NCBI RefSeq assembly: GCF_003252725.1
Contig: NZ_QEPO01000002.1
Location: forward strand, 248,001-312,000
Length of the DNA stretch: 64,000 bases
Source of the DNA: Haemophilus parainfluenzae
GTDB taxonomy: Bacteria; Pseudomonadota; Gammaproteobacteria; Enterobacterales; Pasteurellaceae
Reading direction: 5' to 3'
The translations under genes and the position numbers were made by a program. Below, in pieces: positions 28,233 through 40,676 of the stretch. Each line of letters starts with the position of its first letter. Position 1 is the first letter of the stretch. The notes under the pieces are model-generated. The model had not been told where the DNA came from. It searched no databases and saw only the letters and a program-made list of their open reading frames with translations.

Positions 28233-29669
28233 ATGTCTAGAAAATTAAGAAGAACGAAGATTGTATGTACAATGGGTCCAGCTACAGACCGCGATAACAA
28301 TCTTGAAAAAATTATCGCAGCAGGCGCTAATGTTGTACGTATGAACTTTTCTCACGGTACACCAGATGATCATATTGAGCGTGCTGAGCGTGTTCGTTCG
28401 ATCGCGAAAAAATTAGGTAAAACCGTGGCAATTTTAGGTGACTTACAAGGTCCTAAAATTCGTGTTTCTACTTTTAAAGACGGCAAAATTTTCTTAAATG
28501 TTGGCGATAAATTTATTCTTGATGCGGAATTACCAAAAGGTGAGGGTAATCAAGAAGCTGTTGGTTTAGACTATAAAACTCTTCCACAAGATGTTGTTCC
28601 TGGCGATATTCTTTTATTGGATGACGGCCGTGTTCAATTAAAAGTACTTTCTACAGAAGGTGCAAAAGTATTTACTGAAGTGACTGTTGGTGGTCCATTA
28701 TCAAACAATAAAGGGATCAACAAATTAGGTGGTGGCTTATCTGCAGATGCATTAACTGAAAAAGATAAAGCAGATATCATCACTGCAGCTCGTATCGGTG
28801 TAGATTACTTAGCGGTATCTTTCCCACGTTCAAGTGCAGACTTAAACTATGCACGTGAGTTAGCAAAACAAGCGGGTTTAGAAGCGAAAATCGTTGCTAA
28901 AGTTGAACGTGCTGAAACCGTAGTTGATGAGGCATCAATGGATGATATTATCCTTGCTTCTGATGTGATCATGGTTGCACGTGGTGACTTAGGTGTTGAA
29001 ATCGGTGACCCTGAATTAGTTGGCGTACAGAAAAAATTAATTCGTCGTTCACGTCAATTAAACCGTGCAGTTATTACAGCAACTCAAATGATGGAGTCAA
29101 TGATCAGCAACCCAATGCCAACTCGTGCAGAAGTAATGGACGTGGCAAATGCGGTATTAGATGGTACCGATGCGGTAATGCTTTCAGCGGAAACTGCAGC
29201 AGGTCAATATCCAGCTGAAACTGTAGCGACAATGGCACGCGTATGTTTAGGTGCAGAAAAAATGCCTAGCATCAATATTTCTCATCACCGTTTAGATCGT
29301 GAGTTCAGAGATATTGAAGAATCAGTAGCAATGTCTGCAATGTATGCAGCAAACCACTTAAGCGGTATTGCAGCAATCATTACATTAAGCCACTCTGGTC
29401 GTACACCATTATTAATGTCACGCATCAGCTCTGGTTTACCAATCTTTGCACTTTCTCGTGTTCAAGAAACATTAAACCGTTGCGCATTATACCGCGGTGT
29501 CACTCCAGTTCATTTTGATGGTGAATCTCGTAGCTCTGCAGGTGCAAAAGCAGCGATTAACCTATTAAAAGAAAAAGGTTATTTAGTTTCAGGTGATCTT
29601 GTTTTATTAACACAAGGTGATGAATCAGAAGGTACAACTAACGTTTGTCGTACTTTAACAGTTGAATAA
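28233..29669 (+). CDS. pykA: Pyruvate kinase (PykA type)
   Basis: Catalyses PEP plus ADP to pyruvate plus ATP. 478 residues, aligning closely with E. coli PykA ([19 protein letters not shown] start, [19 protein letters not shown], the catalytic KVERAE Lys region, [11 protein letters not shown], and [10 protein letters not shown]). A GTGGAG ribosome binding site precedes the ATG. Codon use is biased towards high expression. Preceded by a strong promoter and followed by its own terminator. Confidence 0.97.
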   Translation: MSRKLRRTKIVCTMGPATDRDNNLEKIIAAGANVVRMNFSHGTPDDHIERAERVRSIAKKLGKTVAILGDLQGPKIRVSTFKDGKIFLNVGDKFILDAELPKGEGNQEAVGLDYKTLPQDVVPGDILLLDDGRVQLKVLSTEGAKVFTEVTVGGPLSNNKGINKLGGGLSADALTEKDKADIITAARIGVDYLAVSFPRSSADLNYARELAKQAGLEAKIVAKVERAETVVDEASMDDIILASDVIMVARGDLGVEIGDPELVGVQKKLIRRSRQLNRAVITATQMMESMISNPMPTRAEVMDVANAVLDGTDAVMLSAETAAGQYPAETVATMARVCLGAEKMPSINISHHRLDREFRDIEESVAMSAMYAANHLSGIAAIITLSHSGRTPLLMSRISSGLPIFALSRVQETLNRCALYRGVTPVHFDGESRSSAGAKAAINLLKEKGYLVSGDLVLLTQGDESEGTTNVCRTLTVE

Positions 29670-29693
29670 TCAACATTCATGAATAAAAAAGAG

Positions 29694-29718
29694 CGGTGGA
29701 TTTTTCCACCGTTTTTTT
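29694..29718 (+). terminator. Terminator after pykA
   Basis: CGGTGG pairs with CCACCG around an AT loop and runs into seven T residues. Confidence 0.9.
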
Positions 29719-29818
29719 ATATCTAAAATATTGAAAATATTGACCGCACTTTTTTCTTAAAACCACCTCGTATTTGCGGTATCATAAGCACAGTTTTTTA
29801 GTTTAAATTGAAATCCTT

Positions 29819-31225
29819 ATGGCATCACAAAGACAAATCCAATCACCTGATCAGAAAACTGAACAAGTTAGCATCCCGCCTCATTCCACTGAAGCTGAAC
29901 AAGCCGTACTTGGTGGCATCATGTTGAGTAATCAACATTGGGATGGTATTGCAGAAAGAGTGATCGCTGAGGATTTTTATACTTTTGCGCATAAAGCAAT
30001 CTTCCAAACCATGGAAGAATTAATGCGTAATCAAACACCGATTGATTTAATCACCCTTGATCAAGCCATTAAAGCAAAAGGTATTAGCGATTCCGTAGGC
30101 GGTTTTGCTTATCTAGCTGATCTTTCTAATAACACCCCAAATGCCATTAATATTTTGGCTTATGCTGAAATCGTACGTGAAAAAGCGATTTTGCGTGAGC
30201 TTATTGCAGTGGGAAATCGTATTGCAGAAAACAGCTATTCTCCGAAAGGCAAAGACATCAAAATGGTGTTAGATGAAGCCGAGAGAGAAGTGTTTGCTAT
30301 TGCTGAAAAACGCAGTTCTTCAACTGAAGGGCCACAAAATGTGATCAGCGTGTTGGAAAGTACTATTGCTCGAATTGATACCTTAAGTAAGCTTGAAAAT
30401 CATAGTGGTGTGACAGGGGTCACAACGGGCTTTGTTGACTTAGATAAGAAAACAGCAGGGCTACAACCTTCAGACCTCATCATTGTCGCTGCACGTCCTT
30501 CTATGGGTAAAACCACGTTTGCAATGAACCTTTGTGAAAATGCTGCTATGGCAAGTGATAAGCCTGTGTTGGTATTCAGTTTAGAGATGCCGGCTGAACA
30601 AATCATGATGCGTATGATTGCCTCTCTTGCTCGCGTGGATCAAACCAAAATTCGTACAGGCCAAAACTTGGATGAAACGGAATGGAGCAAAATTGCCAGC
30701 GTGTTTGGGATGTTTAAGCAAAAAAACAATCTTTATATTGATGATTCATCTGGCTTAACCCCAACAGAATTGCGCTCTCGAGCACGTCGTGTATACCGCG
30801 AAAACAATGGTTTGAGCATGATTATGGTGGATTACCTTCAATTAATGCGTGCACCGGCATTCTCAGATAACCGAACCTTAGAGATTGCTGAAATTTCACG
30901 TTCTTTAAAAGCCTTAGCGAAAGAATTAGAAGTCCCCGTTGTAGCTCTTTCCCAGCTTAACCGTACGTTGGAACAACGTGCAGATAAACGCCCAGTAAAC
31001 TCGGACTTGCGTGAATCAGGCTCTATTGAACAGGATGCTGACTTGATTATGTTCATCTATCGTGACGAAGTGTATAACGATAATTCTGAAGATAAAGGTG
31101 TTGCTGAAATCATTATTGGTAAACAACGTAACGGTCCGATTGGACGTGTACGTTTAGCATTTAACGGTCAATTCTCACGCTTTGATAACCTTGCCGAACA
31201 GCGTGAATACAGAGATGATTATTAG
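29819..31225 (+). CDS. dnaB: Replicative DNA helicase DnaB
   Basis: Hexameric 5'-3' helicase of the replisome. 468 residues: N-terminal helical domain (PHSTEAEQAVLGGIML), a linker, and the RecA-like domain with Walker A around residues 225-232 (RPSMGKTT), Walker B-like MIMVDYLQLM, and the LSQLNR/DLRESGSIEQDADL region. No intein. The ribosome binding site is weak, as in many dnaB genes. alr follows 23 bases later, as in E. coli. Confidence 0.98.
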   Translation: MASQRQIQSPDQKTEQVSIPPHSTEAEQAVLGGIMLSNQHWDGIAERVIAEDFYTFAHKAIFQTMEELMRNQTPIDLITLDQAIKAKGISDSVGGFAYLADLSNNTPNAINILAYAEIVREKAILRELIAVGNRIAENSYSPKGKDIKMVLDEAEREVFAIAEKRSSSTEGPQNVISVLESTIARIDTLSKLENHSGVTGVTTGFVDLDKKTAGLQPSDLIIVAARPSMGKTTFAMNLCENAAMASDKPVLVFSLEMPAEQIMMRMIASLARVDQTKIRTGQNLDETEWSKIASVFGMFKQKNNLYIDDSSGLTPTELRSRARRVYRENNGLSMIMVDYLQLMRAPAFSDNRTLEIAEISRSLKALAKELEVPVVALSQLNRTLEQRADKRPVNSDLRESGSIEQDADLIMFIYRDEVYNDNSEDKGVAEIIIGKQRNGPIGRVRLAFNGQFSRFDNLAEQREYRDDY

Positions 31226-31248
31226 GCAAGAGATAACGGATTAGAAAA

Positions 31249-34037
<2,789 letters not shown>

Positions 34038-34050
34038 GATAATGTAAAGT

Positions 34051-34082
34051 AAAAGTGCGGTCAAAATTGACCGCACTTTTTT
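34051..34082. terminator. USS-dyad bidirectional terminator after pgi
   Basis: AAAAGTGCGGTCAA and TTGACCGCACTTTT form a 14-bp stem around a 4-base AT loop, with T-tracts in both directions, between the convergent pgi and sugar-efflux genes. Confidence 0.9.
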
Positions 34083-34089
34083 ATTTTCA

Positions 34090-35268
34090 TTAAACTGATT
34101 TGACTTTCCACATACAGCCTACGCTGATAAAAATTAGTGCCACAGCGACATAAAAAACAGAGTTGTAGTGCCAAATTTCCGCAATAATACCCGCAATCGG
34201 TCCACCAATAATCCAACTACTTTTTGCTGCATTACTGAATAGAGTTGTAGCCGTGCCCATTTTAGTCGGCATTAAATCTTGGAAATACACCATGCCAATG
34301 GTAGCAGTAATACCAATAAAAATCGCATTAAGCATTTGTAACCCGATAAGCTGCCAAGTTTGATCTGCAAATAATAAGCTTGAGTAGAAAGCTAAACCTG
34401 AAACTAAAGCAATCATCATCAAGCGCTTTTTACTGAAATATTTGGTGAGATAGCCCGCAAATATCATCACAGGAATTTCCAATCCCGCAGCCGTCCCCAT
34501 TAATGTTCCCGCCAGTTCTTTGTTTAAATGTAATTCATTTATCACAAATAATGGCATATTAATGAGATACATGCTGTTACAGGTCCAAAGTAATAGGTTA
34601 GCGATGAACAAGTAAATCACACTTTTTCTTGGTGGCGTATTGTCTAAAACCTCTTGATTTTTAACCGCACTTTGACGAGGAATTTTTGGCAATAATTTGC
34701 TGATGCCTGCACATAGTAAAAAGGCAGAACCTGCCACCAAATACATGTAATCAAAGCCCCAGTTTAACGCAATGAAAAAAGAAAGCGGTGGCCCAACAAT
34801 CCAAGCCAATGAGATTTGAGTTCGCATAATTGTGGTGAACATCACCGCTTCACGATGACTACTTTCAGCATATTCTCGCGCTAAAGCAAAAGATTGCGGA
34901 TTGGCAGATGAACCTAGTCCTAATAGCGTTGTGCCGATAATAATCAACACATAATAATTTCGGCTATAAGCAAAAATCAGACAGCCAAGCACAGCAATCA
35001 AACAGCAAACAATCATCACTTTGCGACGGTCATCTTGCTTATCAGAATATTTCGCGAGAATTTGGCTCAAGATAATGCCAATAATGGCATTGACTGAATA
35101 GAATAAGCCCACAAAAAAAGGTGAAACTTGAATCTCTTGAGAGAGATATAAACTCAAGGTCGGCGTTTGAAACGCAGATGCAATCCCCGTTAAAAAGGCG
35201 ATCAATAGAAAATTGAAGGCTACAAGATTAGATGGTGTTGCATTTTGTTGTTGAGCAAACATAGTCAT
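34090..35268 (-). CDS. MFS sugar efflux transporter (SetA/SetB-like)
   Basis: 392 residues with 12 predicted transmembrane helices and the MFS loop KYSDKQDDRRKVM between helices 2 and 3. The pattern NPQSFALAREYAE and the overall arrangement resemble the Set family of sugar efflux pumps. It lies downstream of scrB and a fructokinase gene, which fits sugar handling, but it could equally export an unrelated compound. An alternative start two codons in (35262) is possible. Flanked on both sides by USS dyads. Confidence 0.75.
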   Translation of the reverse strand: MTMFAQQQNATPSNLVAFNFLLIAFLTGIASAFQTPTLSLYLSQEIQVSPFFVGLFYSVNAIIGIILSQILAKYSDKQDDRRKVMIVCCLIAVLGCLIFAYSRNYYVLIIIGTTLLGLGSSANPQSFALAREYAESSHREAVMFTTIMRTQISLAWIVGPPLSFFIALNWGFDYMYLVAGSAFLLCAGISKLLPKIPRQSAVKNQEVLDNTPPRKSVIYLFIANLLLWTCNSMYLINMPLFVINELHLNKELAGTLMGTAAGLEIPVMIFAGYLTKYFSKKRLMMIALVSGLAFYSSLLFADQTWQLIGLQMLNAIFIGITATIGMVYFQDLMPTKMGTATTLFSNAAKSSWIIGGPIAGIIAEIWHYNSVFYVAVALIFISVGCMWKVKSV

Positions 35269-35298
35269 TAATTTTAATAAAAGAACATAGTTGGAAAT

Positions 35299-35327
35299 AA
35301 AAGTGCGGTTAATTTTAACCGCACTTG
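35299..35327. terminator. USS-dyad hairpin between scrB and the efflux gene
   Basis: AAGTGCGGTTAA pairs with TTAACCGCACTT; it follows the minus-strand scrB stop. Confidence 0.7.
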
Positions 35328-35333
35328 AGTTGA

Positions 35334-36791
35334 TTATTTGTCATATTGAATAGCCGGTAAATAACTGATCATTAAATCTAACGGGCGATTACTGGTTATT
35401 GTATTCTCTCTGTTCTCAATGAAAAATCTTGATGTCATGACTTTTTCACCGTGATTCAAGAAAATTTCAATAATTGAGCGATCAAAGAAAATTTCAACAG
35501 TCTGCAGATTTTCAATTTCGCAGAAACGTTTTGTATCGAATTTTTCCATTAATTCCGTTTGTTCGCTTTGACTGCGATCTAAGCAGATCAAGCCATTTTC
35601 ATAAGATAGGCGCAGTGATTGTCCTTTTTCATTTTGGAAGAAGGTTAAGTCAAAGGCTTGGTTATTTATCTCAAATTTTACATAAGCACGATCTAAATTA
35701 GCAATATCCGCTTTTTCATCAAGATGAAGCGCTGAAAGTGCGGTTAGATTTTCGTCTATTTTAGCAATCGGACGTTGATAAATTTTCGTCCCTTCTAAAC
35801 GCAATTCTCTTGGTAAAGTTAAAGCTGAATGCCATTTAAATTTATCTGTTGGGTAAGTTAAATCTGGCAAACCAATCCAACCAAAAAGAACAGCATAAGC
35901 TTGATTATCTAAGCCAGCAAATGTTTGTGGTGCATAGAAATCAAAACCCTGATCTAATTCGCCGATATATTCTGCTTCAAAGGTTAAATCCGTTAATTTC
36001 CCCACAGCATAAGTCGCATGATAATTATTTTGGAATTGATGTGCTTCCCGATCTTTACCTTGTGGCGACCAAATAAAGACATCTTTATCACCGAGCTTCA
36101 ATAGGTCAGGGCATTCCCACATAAACACGTTTGTATTGTCAAAAGCAGGTAAGGAAAGCTCACCTAATAAGCGAGGCGTACCTTCAAGATTATCCATTTC
36201 AAAAATAATGGCTGTTCCCGTGAGGTTTTCTCGCTGTGCGCCGCAGATAAAACGGATTTTGCCGTCTTTAGTTAAATACGGTTTAGGATCGCGAACATGC
36301 TCGGTATAACCTTCTGGCGCATTTTCAATTAACGGACGTTTGCTAAGCAACTTCCCATTAAGATCAAAAATCGCTAAATTTTGATAAGGCACGCGTTGAT
36401 TATCACTTGGACGACGAGTATTGCCGGTGTAGAACATGGCTAATTTATCACCGACTTTTAAAGCACCACCCGAATAACAGCCGTGAGACTCAAAAAGCTC
36501 ACAAGGAATCAGATCATCTGCTGATTGATAATGTTGGAAATCTTTCGTGATTAAATGCTTCCAATGTTTCATCCCGTGAATTGCATCGAATGGAAACCAT
36601 TGGTAGAACAGATGATACTTTTCACCATCAAAGATCAAACCATTTGGATCATTCATCAAGCCAGTTGGTGGGGTAATATGAAAGTGCGGTCGGAAATCCT
36701 TGTCTTTTTGCACAGTTTGAGCAATTTCCGCAAGTTCGCCTTTTTCTGCAGCTAGAATACTTTTGTATTTGCCATTATTGAAAATAATCAT
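35334..36791 (-). CDS. scrB: Sucrose-6-phosphate hydrolase (GH32)
   Basis: Splits sucrose-6-phosphate into glucose-6-P and fructose. 485 residues. GH32 signatures: the nucleophile Asp48 in TGLMNDPNG, the HLFYQWFPF segment, the transition-state RDP motif (HVRDPKP) and the acid/base Glu in MWECPDLL. The C-terminal beta-sandwich is present (VEIFFDRSIIEIFLNHGE). No sucrose PTS permease or regulator lies in the window, so the substrate must come from a transporter elsewhere. Confidence 0.93.
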   Translation of the reverse strand: MIIFNNGKYKSILAAEKGELAEIAQTVQKDKDFRPHFHITPPTGLMNDPNGLIFDGEKYHLFYQWFPFDAIHGMKHWKHLITKDFQHYQSADDLIPCELFESHGCYSGGALKVGDKLAMFYTGNTRRPSDNQRVPYQNLAIFDLNGKLLSKRPLIENAPEGYTEHVRDPKPYLTKDGKIRFICGAQRENLTGTAIIFEMDNLEGTPRLLGELSLPAFDNTNVFMWECPDLLKLGDKDVFIWSPQGKDREAHQFQNNYHATYAVGKLTDLTFEAEYIGELDQGFDFYAPQTFAGLDNQAYAVLFGWIGLPDLTYPTDKFKWHSALTLPRELRLEGTKIYQRPIAKIDENLTALSALHLDEKADIANLDRAYVKFEINNQAFDLTFFQNEKGQSLRLSYENGLICLDRSQSEQTELMEKFDTKRFCEIENLQTVEIFFDRSIIEIFLNHGEKVMTSRFFIENRENTITSNRPLDLMISYLPAIQYDK

Positions 36792-36800
36792 AATTCAATC

Positions 36801-37412
36801 TTATTTTGGTAAGGTATTTTTTAAGCAATCATAGCGTTGATTCATTGCTTCAGCCCATGTTTTTAATGATTTGATGGTTTCATGTTGTGACGCATGAGTC
36901 CAAGCATCGCGAAATAATAGAAAATCAATTGCACATACGGCATTCAATGTGCCGATATTTAATTCTTTACCAAAACTATCAATGGCTTTTTTTAGTTCAA
37001 TTAAGCTTCGCTCAGTGCGGTCAAAAATTTGCTGATGACGTTCAAGCCACCATTGCTCTTGTGGACGAAGGCATTTTTCAGGTGCTACGGATATTTCATT
37101 CTCTAAAATACCATCTGCTAAATAATGTAAACGGAGAATTTCCCAACGTGTCTCTTTGTTCCCATAAAGTGAAGATTGCGTACCGATGTTATCAAGATAT
37201 TCTGCAATCAGAGAACTATTATAAAGCCACTCACCATTTTCTCGTTGTAATGCAGGTAAACGACCAAGAGGATTGTCTAAATTATGTGGTGAATTCTTAT
37301 CTAAACCACTTGTTGTGAGAAGTAATTCAACACGATCTTGTAATTGATGATATTGTACTACGGCACGGGCTTTTCTTGCATAAGGGCTAGAGTTGGAATA
37401 CCAAAGTTTCAT
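36801..37412 (-). CDS. Glutathione S-transferase family protein (YibF-like)
   Basis: 203 residues. N-terminal thioredoxin-like domain (MKLWYSNSSPYARKARAVV, NPLGRLPAL, then the glutathione-contacting SSLIAEYLD) and a helical C-terminal domain, as in E. coli YibF and related GSTs. Lies between the fructokinase and scrB genes on the same strand, only 9 bases from scrB, so it is probably cotranscribed though no sugar role is evident. Substrate unknown. Confidence 0.85.
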   Translation of the reverse strand: MKLWYSNSSPYARKARAVVQYHQLQDRVELLLTTSGLDKNSPHNLDNPLGRLPALQRENGEWLYNSSLIAEYLDNIGTQSSLYGNKETRWEILRLHYLADGILENEISVAPEKCLRPQEQWWLERHQQIFDRTERSLIELKKAIDSFGKELNIGTLNAVCAIDFLLFRDAWTHASQHETIKSLKTWAEAMNQRYDCLKNTLPK

Positions 37413-37441
37413 AAATATCTCCTAAATTATCTTCATAAATA

Positions 37442-37464
37442 AAAGGTGCAATAATTTGCACCTT
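37442..37464 (-). terminator. Hairpin after the fructokinase gene
   Basis: AAAGGTGCA pairs with TGCACCTTT just past the fructokinase stop; the minus-strand tail is TTATTTATG, so it may be a partial terminator before the GST gene. Confidence 0.55.
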
Positions 37465-37470
37465 TGCTCC

Positions 37471-38397
37471 TTAGTTGGCTAGGAAGGCTGCTAATTGTGC
37501 TTTATTGGGTAGCGCAGACATCGCCCCTTTTGCTGTTGTTGCAAGGGCTCCACATGCATTGGCTTGACGGATAATTTGCACAAGCACATCATTTTCCTTC
37601 CAGTTTGGATGCTGTGAAAGACCTGCAAGCAGACCACCAACGAAGGCATCACCTGCGCCTGTTGTATCAACCGGTTGTAAGGTTTTTCCAGCAATTACAT
37701 CTTTTTTACCTTCTAAGTGATAGAGTGCACCATCTTTACCTAAAGTCACGATAATCAATTTTTCAGGATAAAGTGCGGTCACTTTTTCAAAGGCTTTTTC
37801 AAGGCTGTCAGTATTAGTCAAAAGCGTTAATTCTTCTTCAGAGAATTTCAATACGTCAGCTAATGCAACCGCTTCCATTACCACGGTTTTCATTTCTTCT
37901 AAGCTTGACCAAAGCGATTCACGTAGATTTGGATCAAAAGAGAAGAAACCGCCAGCGGCTTTAATACGACGAATGGCTTCGAAAGTTGCTTCGCGTGATG
38001 GATTATTAATCAGCGCAATAGAGCAGCAATGCAGCCATTCACCTTGTTGGAATGGGGGTAAATCACTAGCTTGTAAAAACTGATCCGCACTTGGGTTTAC
38101 CATAAAGGTAAAGCTACGTTCGCCATTATCTAAGCCGACGATAACTGTAGAGGTGCGATGTTGCGGATCTAAAATCATATGTTGTGTATTCACATTTTCC
38201 GCATTTAAGGTATCTTGCATAAATTGGCCAAGCGGATCATTACCTACACGACCAATAAAAGCACTCGGGCTGCCTAAACGCGCGACACCAACTGCCACAT
38301 TTGCAGGCGCACCACCGGCACAGCGTAAATAATGATTTTCACCGTCAGGAATAAGATCGACAACCGCATCACCGGTTACCCAGATTTTTGGGCTCAT
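37471..38397 (-). CDS. scrK: Fructokinase (PfkB/ribokinase family)
   Basis: Phosphorylates fructose released by ScrB. 308 residues. PfkB signature 1 is GGAPANVAVGVARLG and signature 2 DTTGAGDAFVGGLL with the catalytic Asp. N-terminus KIWVTGDAVVDLIPDG is typical of fructokinases. The fructokinase assignment over other PfkB sugar kinases depends on resemblance and on scrB being the second gene downstream. Confidence 0.88.
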   Translation of the reverse strand: MSPKIWVTGDAVVDLIPDGENHYLRCAGGAPANVAVGVARLGSPSAFIGRVGNDPLGQFMQDTLNAENVNTQHMILDPQHRTSTVIVGLDNGERSFTFMVNPSADQFLQASDLPPFQQGEWLHCCSIALINNPSREATFEAIRRIKAAGGFFSFDPNLRESLWSSLEEMKTVVMEAVALADVLKFSEEELTLLTNTDSLEKAFEKVTALYPEKLIIVTLGKDGALYHLEGKKDVIAGKTLQPVDTTGAGDAFVGGLLAGLSQHPNWKENDVLVQIIRQANACGALATTAKGAMSALPNKAQLAAFLAN

Positions 38398-38432
38398 ATA
38401 TTTTCCTTCTATTGTGGATATCAGTTAAAAAA

Positions 38433-38457
38433 TAACCGCACTTAAAAAGAGCGGTCA
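38433..38457. terminator. Imperfect USS-like hairpin upstream of fructokinase, after tyrS
   Basis: ACCGCACTT pairs with AAGAGCGGT, one arm being a degenerate uptake signal. It lies just past the tyrS stop. Confidence 0.5.
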
Positions 38458-38471
38458 TTTTCATAGGTGTT

Positions 38472-39659
38472 TTATGCGATGGTTACGCGTGCGAATTTAC
38501 GTTTACCGACTTGGTAAACATTCGTGCCTTTTGGTGCATTGGCTTTCATGTCTTCGACTTTTTCTCCATTGATTTTAACACCACCTTGCTTCGCTGAGCG
38601 AATCGCTTCAGAAGTAGAAGGAACCAGTCCTGCTTCTTTTAATAAGGTGGCTAAACCAATTTCGCCTTCAAAGGTGAATTCAGGCATTTCATCCGGCATC
38701 GCACCTTTTTGGAAACGGTTAATAAATTCTTGTTCAGCCGCCTCTGCCGCTGCTTCATCATGGAAACGTGCAATGATTTCTTTGGCTAGTAAAATCTTCA
38801 CATCACGTGGGTTTTTACCATTTGCTACTTCTGCTTTTAATTCAGCAATCTCAGTGAGTGGACGGAAAGAAAGTAAGTTGTACCAATCCCACATTAAGTC
38901 ATCCGAGATCGACATGATTTTACCGAACATATCGCTTGGTGCATCTGTCACGCCGATGTAGTTGCCTAATGATTTAGACATTTTCTTCTCACCGTCTAAA
39001 CCAACAAGTAATGGAAGCGTAATCGCTACTTGTGGTTTCTGACCGGATGATTTTTGTAATTCACGACCAACAAGTAAGTTGAATTTTTGGTCTGTACCAC
39101 CAAGTTCCACGTCTGCTTCTAAAGCAACAGAGTCATGACCCTGTAATAAAGGATAAATAAATTCGTGAATTGCGATAGGTTGATTGTTACCAAAACGTTT
39201 TTTGAAATCATCACGTTCTAGCATACGCGCTACAGTGTAGTTGCTTGCTAAACGGATCATTCCTTCAGTACCCAATTTACCCAACCATTCAGAGTTGAAT
39301 ACGATTTTCGTTTTTTGTGGGTCTAGAATTTTGTAAATCTGTTCTTTATAGGTTTCCGCATTGCGAAGCACGTCTTCACGGCTAAGCGGTGGGCGAGTGG
39401 TATTTTTGCCCGATGGGTCGCCGACCATGCCAGTGAAATCACCGATTAAGAAATAGACTTCGTGGCCTAATTGTTGGAATTGACGAAGTTTGTTTAATAC
39501 CACGGTATGCCCTAAGTGAATATCTGGAGCAGTAGGGTCTGCACCAAGTTTAATTTTAAGTGGGCGATTTTCTTTTAGTTTTTCGATTAAATCCGCTTCA
39601 GAAAGAATCTCATCAGTACCGCGTTTTAGTTCTGCGAGAACGGTATTAATATCAGTCAT
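38472..39659 (-). CDS. tyrS: Tyrosyl-tRNA synthetase
   Basis: Charges tRNA-Tyr. 395 residues, shorter than the 424-residue E. coli TyrS and of the TyrZ-like subclass found in Haemophilus. HLGH at 48-51 (HIGH motif), [22 protein letters not shown] (KMSKS) and a C-terminal S4 RNA-binding domain ([17 protein letters not shown]) are visible. Upstream lies the candidate Fur-controlled small RNA on the same strand. Confidence 0.97.
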   Translation of the reverse strand: MTDINTVLAELKRGTDEILSEADLIEKLKENRPLKIKLGADPTAPDIHLGHTVVLNKLRQFQQLGHEVYFLIGDFTGMVGDPSGKNTTRPPLSREDVLRNAETYKEQIYKILDPQKTKIVFNSEWLGKLGTEGMIRLASNYTVARMLERDDFKKRFGNNQPIAIHEFIYPLLQGHDSVALEADVELGGTDQKFNLLVGRELQKSSGQKPQVAITLPLLVGLDGEKKMSKSLGNYIGVTDAPSDMFGKIMSISDDLMWDWYNLLSFRPLTEIAELKAEVANGKNPRDVKILLAKEIIARFHDEAAAEAAEQEFINRFQKGAMPDEMPEFTFEGEIGLATLLKEAGLVPSTSEAIRSAKQGGVKINGEKVEDMKANAPKGTNVYQVGKRKFARVTIA

Positions 39660-39734
39660 TCTATTTCCTAATGTTATTTTAATATTAAAGGCTACATTAT
39701 AGAGAATATGGCTGAAATGAAAAGATTGAGATGA

Positions 39735-39800
39735 AAAAAAACGCCTATTTGTGGGGAAATAGGCGTGAAGTTGGAGTGATTATCTGTTTGTTTTTGGAAT
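39735..39800 (-). ncRNA. Candidate Fur-regulated small RNA (HrrF/RyhB-like position in regulon)
   Basis: A complete small transcription unit can be read on the minus strand in the tyrS-sfsA gap: promoter TTGACA-17-TATCAT, predicted start near 39800, about 33 bases of unstructured A/C-rich RNA (CCAAAAACAAACAG, CACTCCAACTTC), then a 10-bp stem (39742-39751 with 39758-39767) around GTGGGG-type loop and eight T residues. Length about 66 nt. It contains no reading frame. A Fur palindrome covers the promoter. This is the layout of iron-repressed Hfq-dependent RNAs such as RyhB and Haemophilus HrrF; whether it is HrrF itself I cannot check. Confidence 0.7.
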
Positions 39801-39806
39801 GGCTAG

Positions 39807-39865
39807 ATGATAACTATTATCAAATACCTTGTCAACAACAAAATGCAAATAATTCTCAATTATTT
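39807..39865 (-). promoter_or_regulatory. Promoter and tandem Fur boxes of the candidate small RNA
   Basis: Minus strand: TTGACA (39835-39830), 17-base spacer, TATCAT (39812-39807). TGATAATAGTTATCA (39822-39808) matches the 7-1-7 Fur consensus at 14 of 15 positions and overlaps the -10. A second AT-rich Fur-like stretch (39842-39865, containing AATTGAGAATT and ATTTGCATTT) lies just upstream of the -35. Confidence 0.75.
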
Positions 39866-39867
39866 TT

Positions 39868-40584
39868 TTAATCGATGTAAGGTACACTTTTAGTGAGAGA
39901 AAGTGCGGTCGGAATTCCATCTGAAATGTCAAATTTTCCCGCATAAGCATAAGCTTCAACGCCCTGAGATTTTGCGTCTTTTAAAAGTCGATCATATTCA
40001 GGATCTACAAACTCAGCGATTTTAAAACGATCGAAACCATCATGTAATCCAGCAAAGAGGACAACCGCTCGATGTCCTTGTTTTTTCATGGCTAAAAGCT
40101 CACGAACATGTTTTTGTCCACGAGTAGTCACCGCATCGGGAAACATTCCTAATGTACCTTTTACGAAGGTGATGGATTTCACTTCAACATAACAATCTGG
40201 CAAGCCCTCACCTTTAAGTAAGAAGTCGATACGGCTATTTTCTTCACCATATTTCACTTCAGGATAAATTTCATCATACATAGCGAGTTCTTTGATTTGT
40301 TTATTTTGCAAGGCTTCAAAGACTAACTGGTTGGATCTGTGCGTATTGATACAAACAAGTTGGCCATTTGCTAATTGAGTCAATTCCCAACTGTGTGGAT
40401 ATTTGCGAGTTTGGCTATCAGAATGAGAGTACCAAACGGTATCACCTTTTTCACCACAGCCAGTCATTGCACCAGTATTTGCACAATGAATCGTGATCAC
40501 TTCACCGTTTGGTAATTCAATATCAGTCAAAAAACGCTTATAGCGGCGAATTAATTTTGCGGATTTTAGAGTAGGGAGTTGCAT
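39868..40584 (-). CDS. sfsA: Sugar fermentation stimulation protein SfsA
   Basis: 238 residues with the SfsA pattern: a DNA-binding-like N-terminus ([18 protein letters not shown]), CANTGAM, the conserved SRIDFLL in a nuclease-like fold, [10 protein letters not shown] and [15 protein letters not shown]. First linked to maltose gene expression in E. coli; the C-terminal domain resembles a nuclease and its true function is not settled. A USS lies near its 3' end. No terminator follows before the small-RNA promoter. Confidence 0.92.
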   Translation of the reverse strand: MQLPTLKSAKLIRRYKRFLTDIELPNGEVITIHCANTGAMTGCGEKGDTVWYSHSDSQTRKYPHSWELTQLANGQLVCINTHRSNQLVFEALQNKQIKELAMYDEIYPEVKYGEENSRIDFLLKGEGLPDCYVEVKSITFVKGTLGMFPDAVTTRGQKHVRELLAMKKQGHRAVVLFAGLHDGFDRFKIAEFVDPEYDRLLKDAKSQGVEAYAYAGKFDISDGIPTALSLTKSVPYID

Positions 40585-40604
40585 AGCTTATTCCTTGTTA
40601 AAAG

Positions 40605-40644
40605 AAAGTGCGGTCAAATTTAATGATGAAATTGACCGCACTTT
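40605..40644. terminator. USS-dyad hairpin between the SIMPL-domain gene and sfsA
   Basis: AAAGTGCGGTCAAATT pairs with AATTGACCGCACTTT around a 9-base loop; T-tract weak. Confidence 0.65.
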
Positions 40645-40676
40645 GTCTTTATGAATGTTTAGTTAATAGTAAATGA

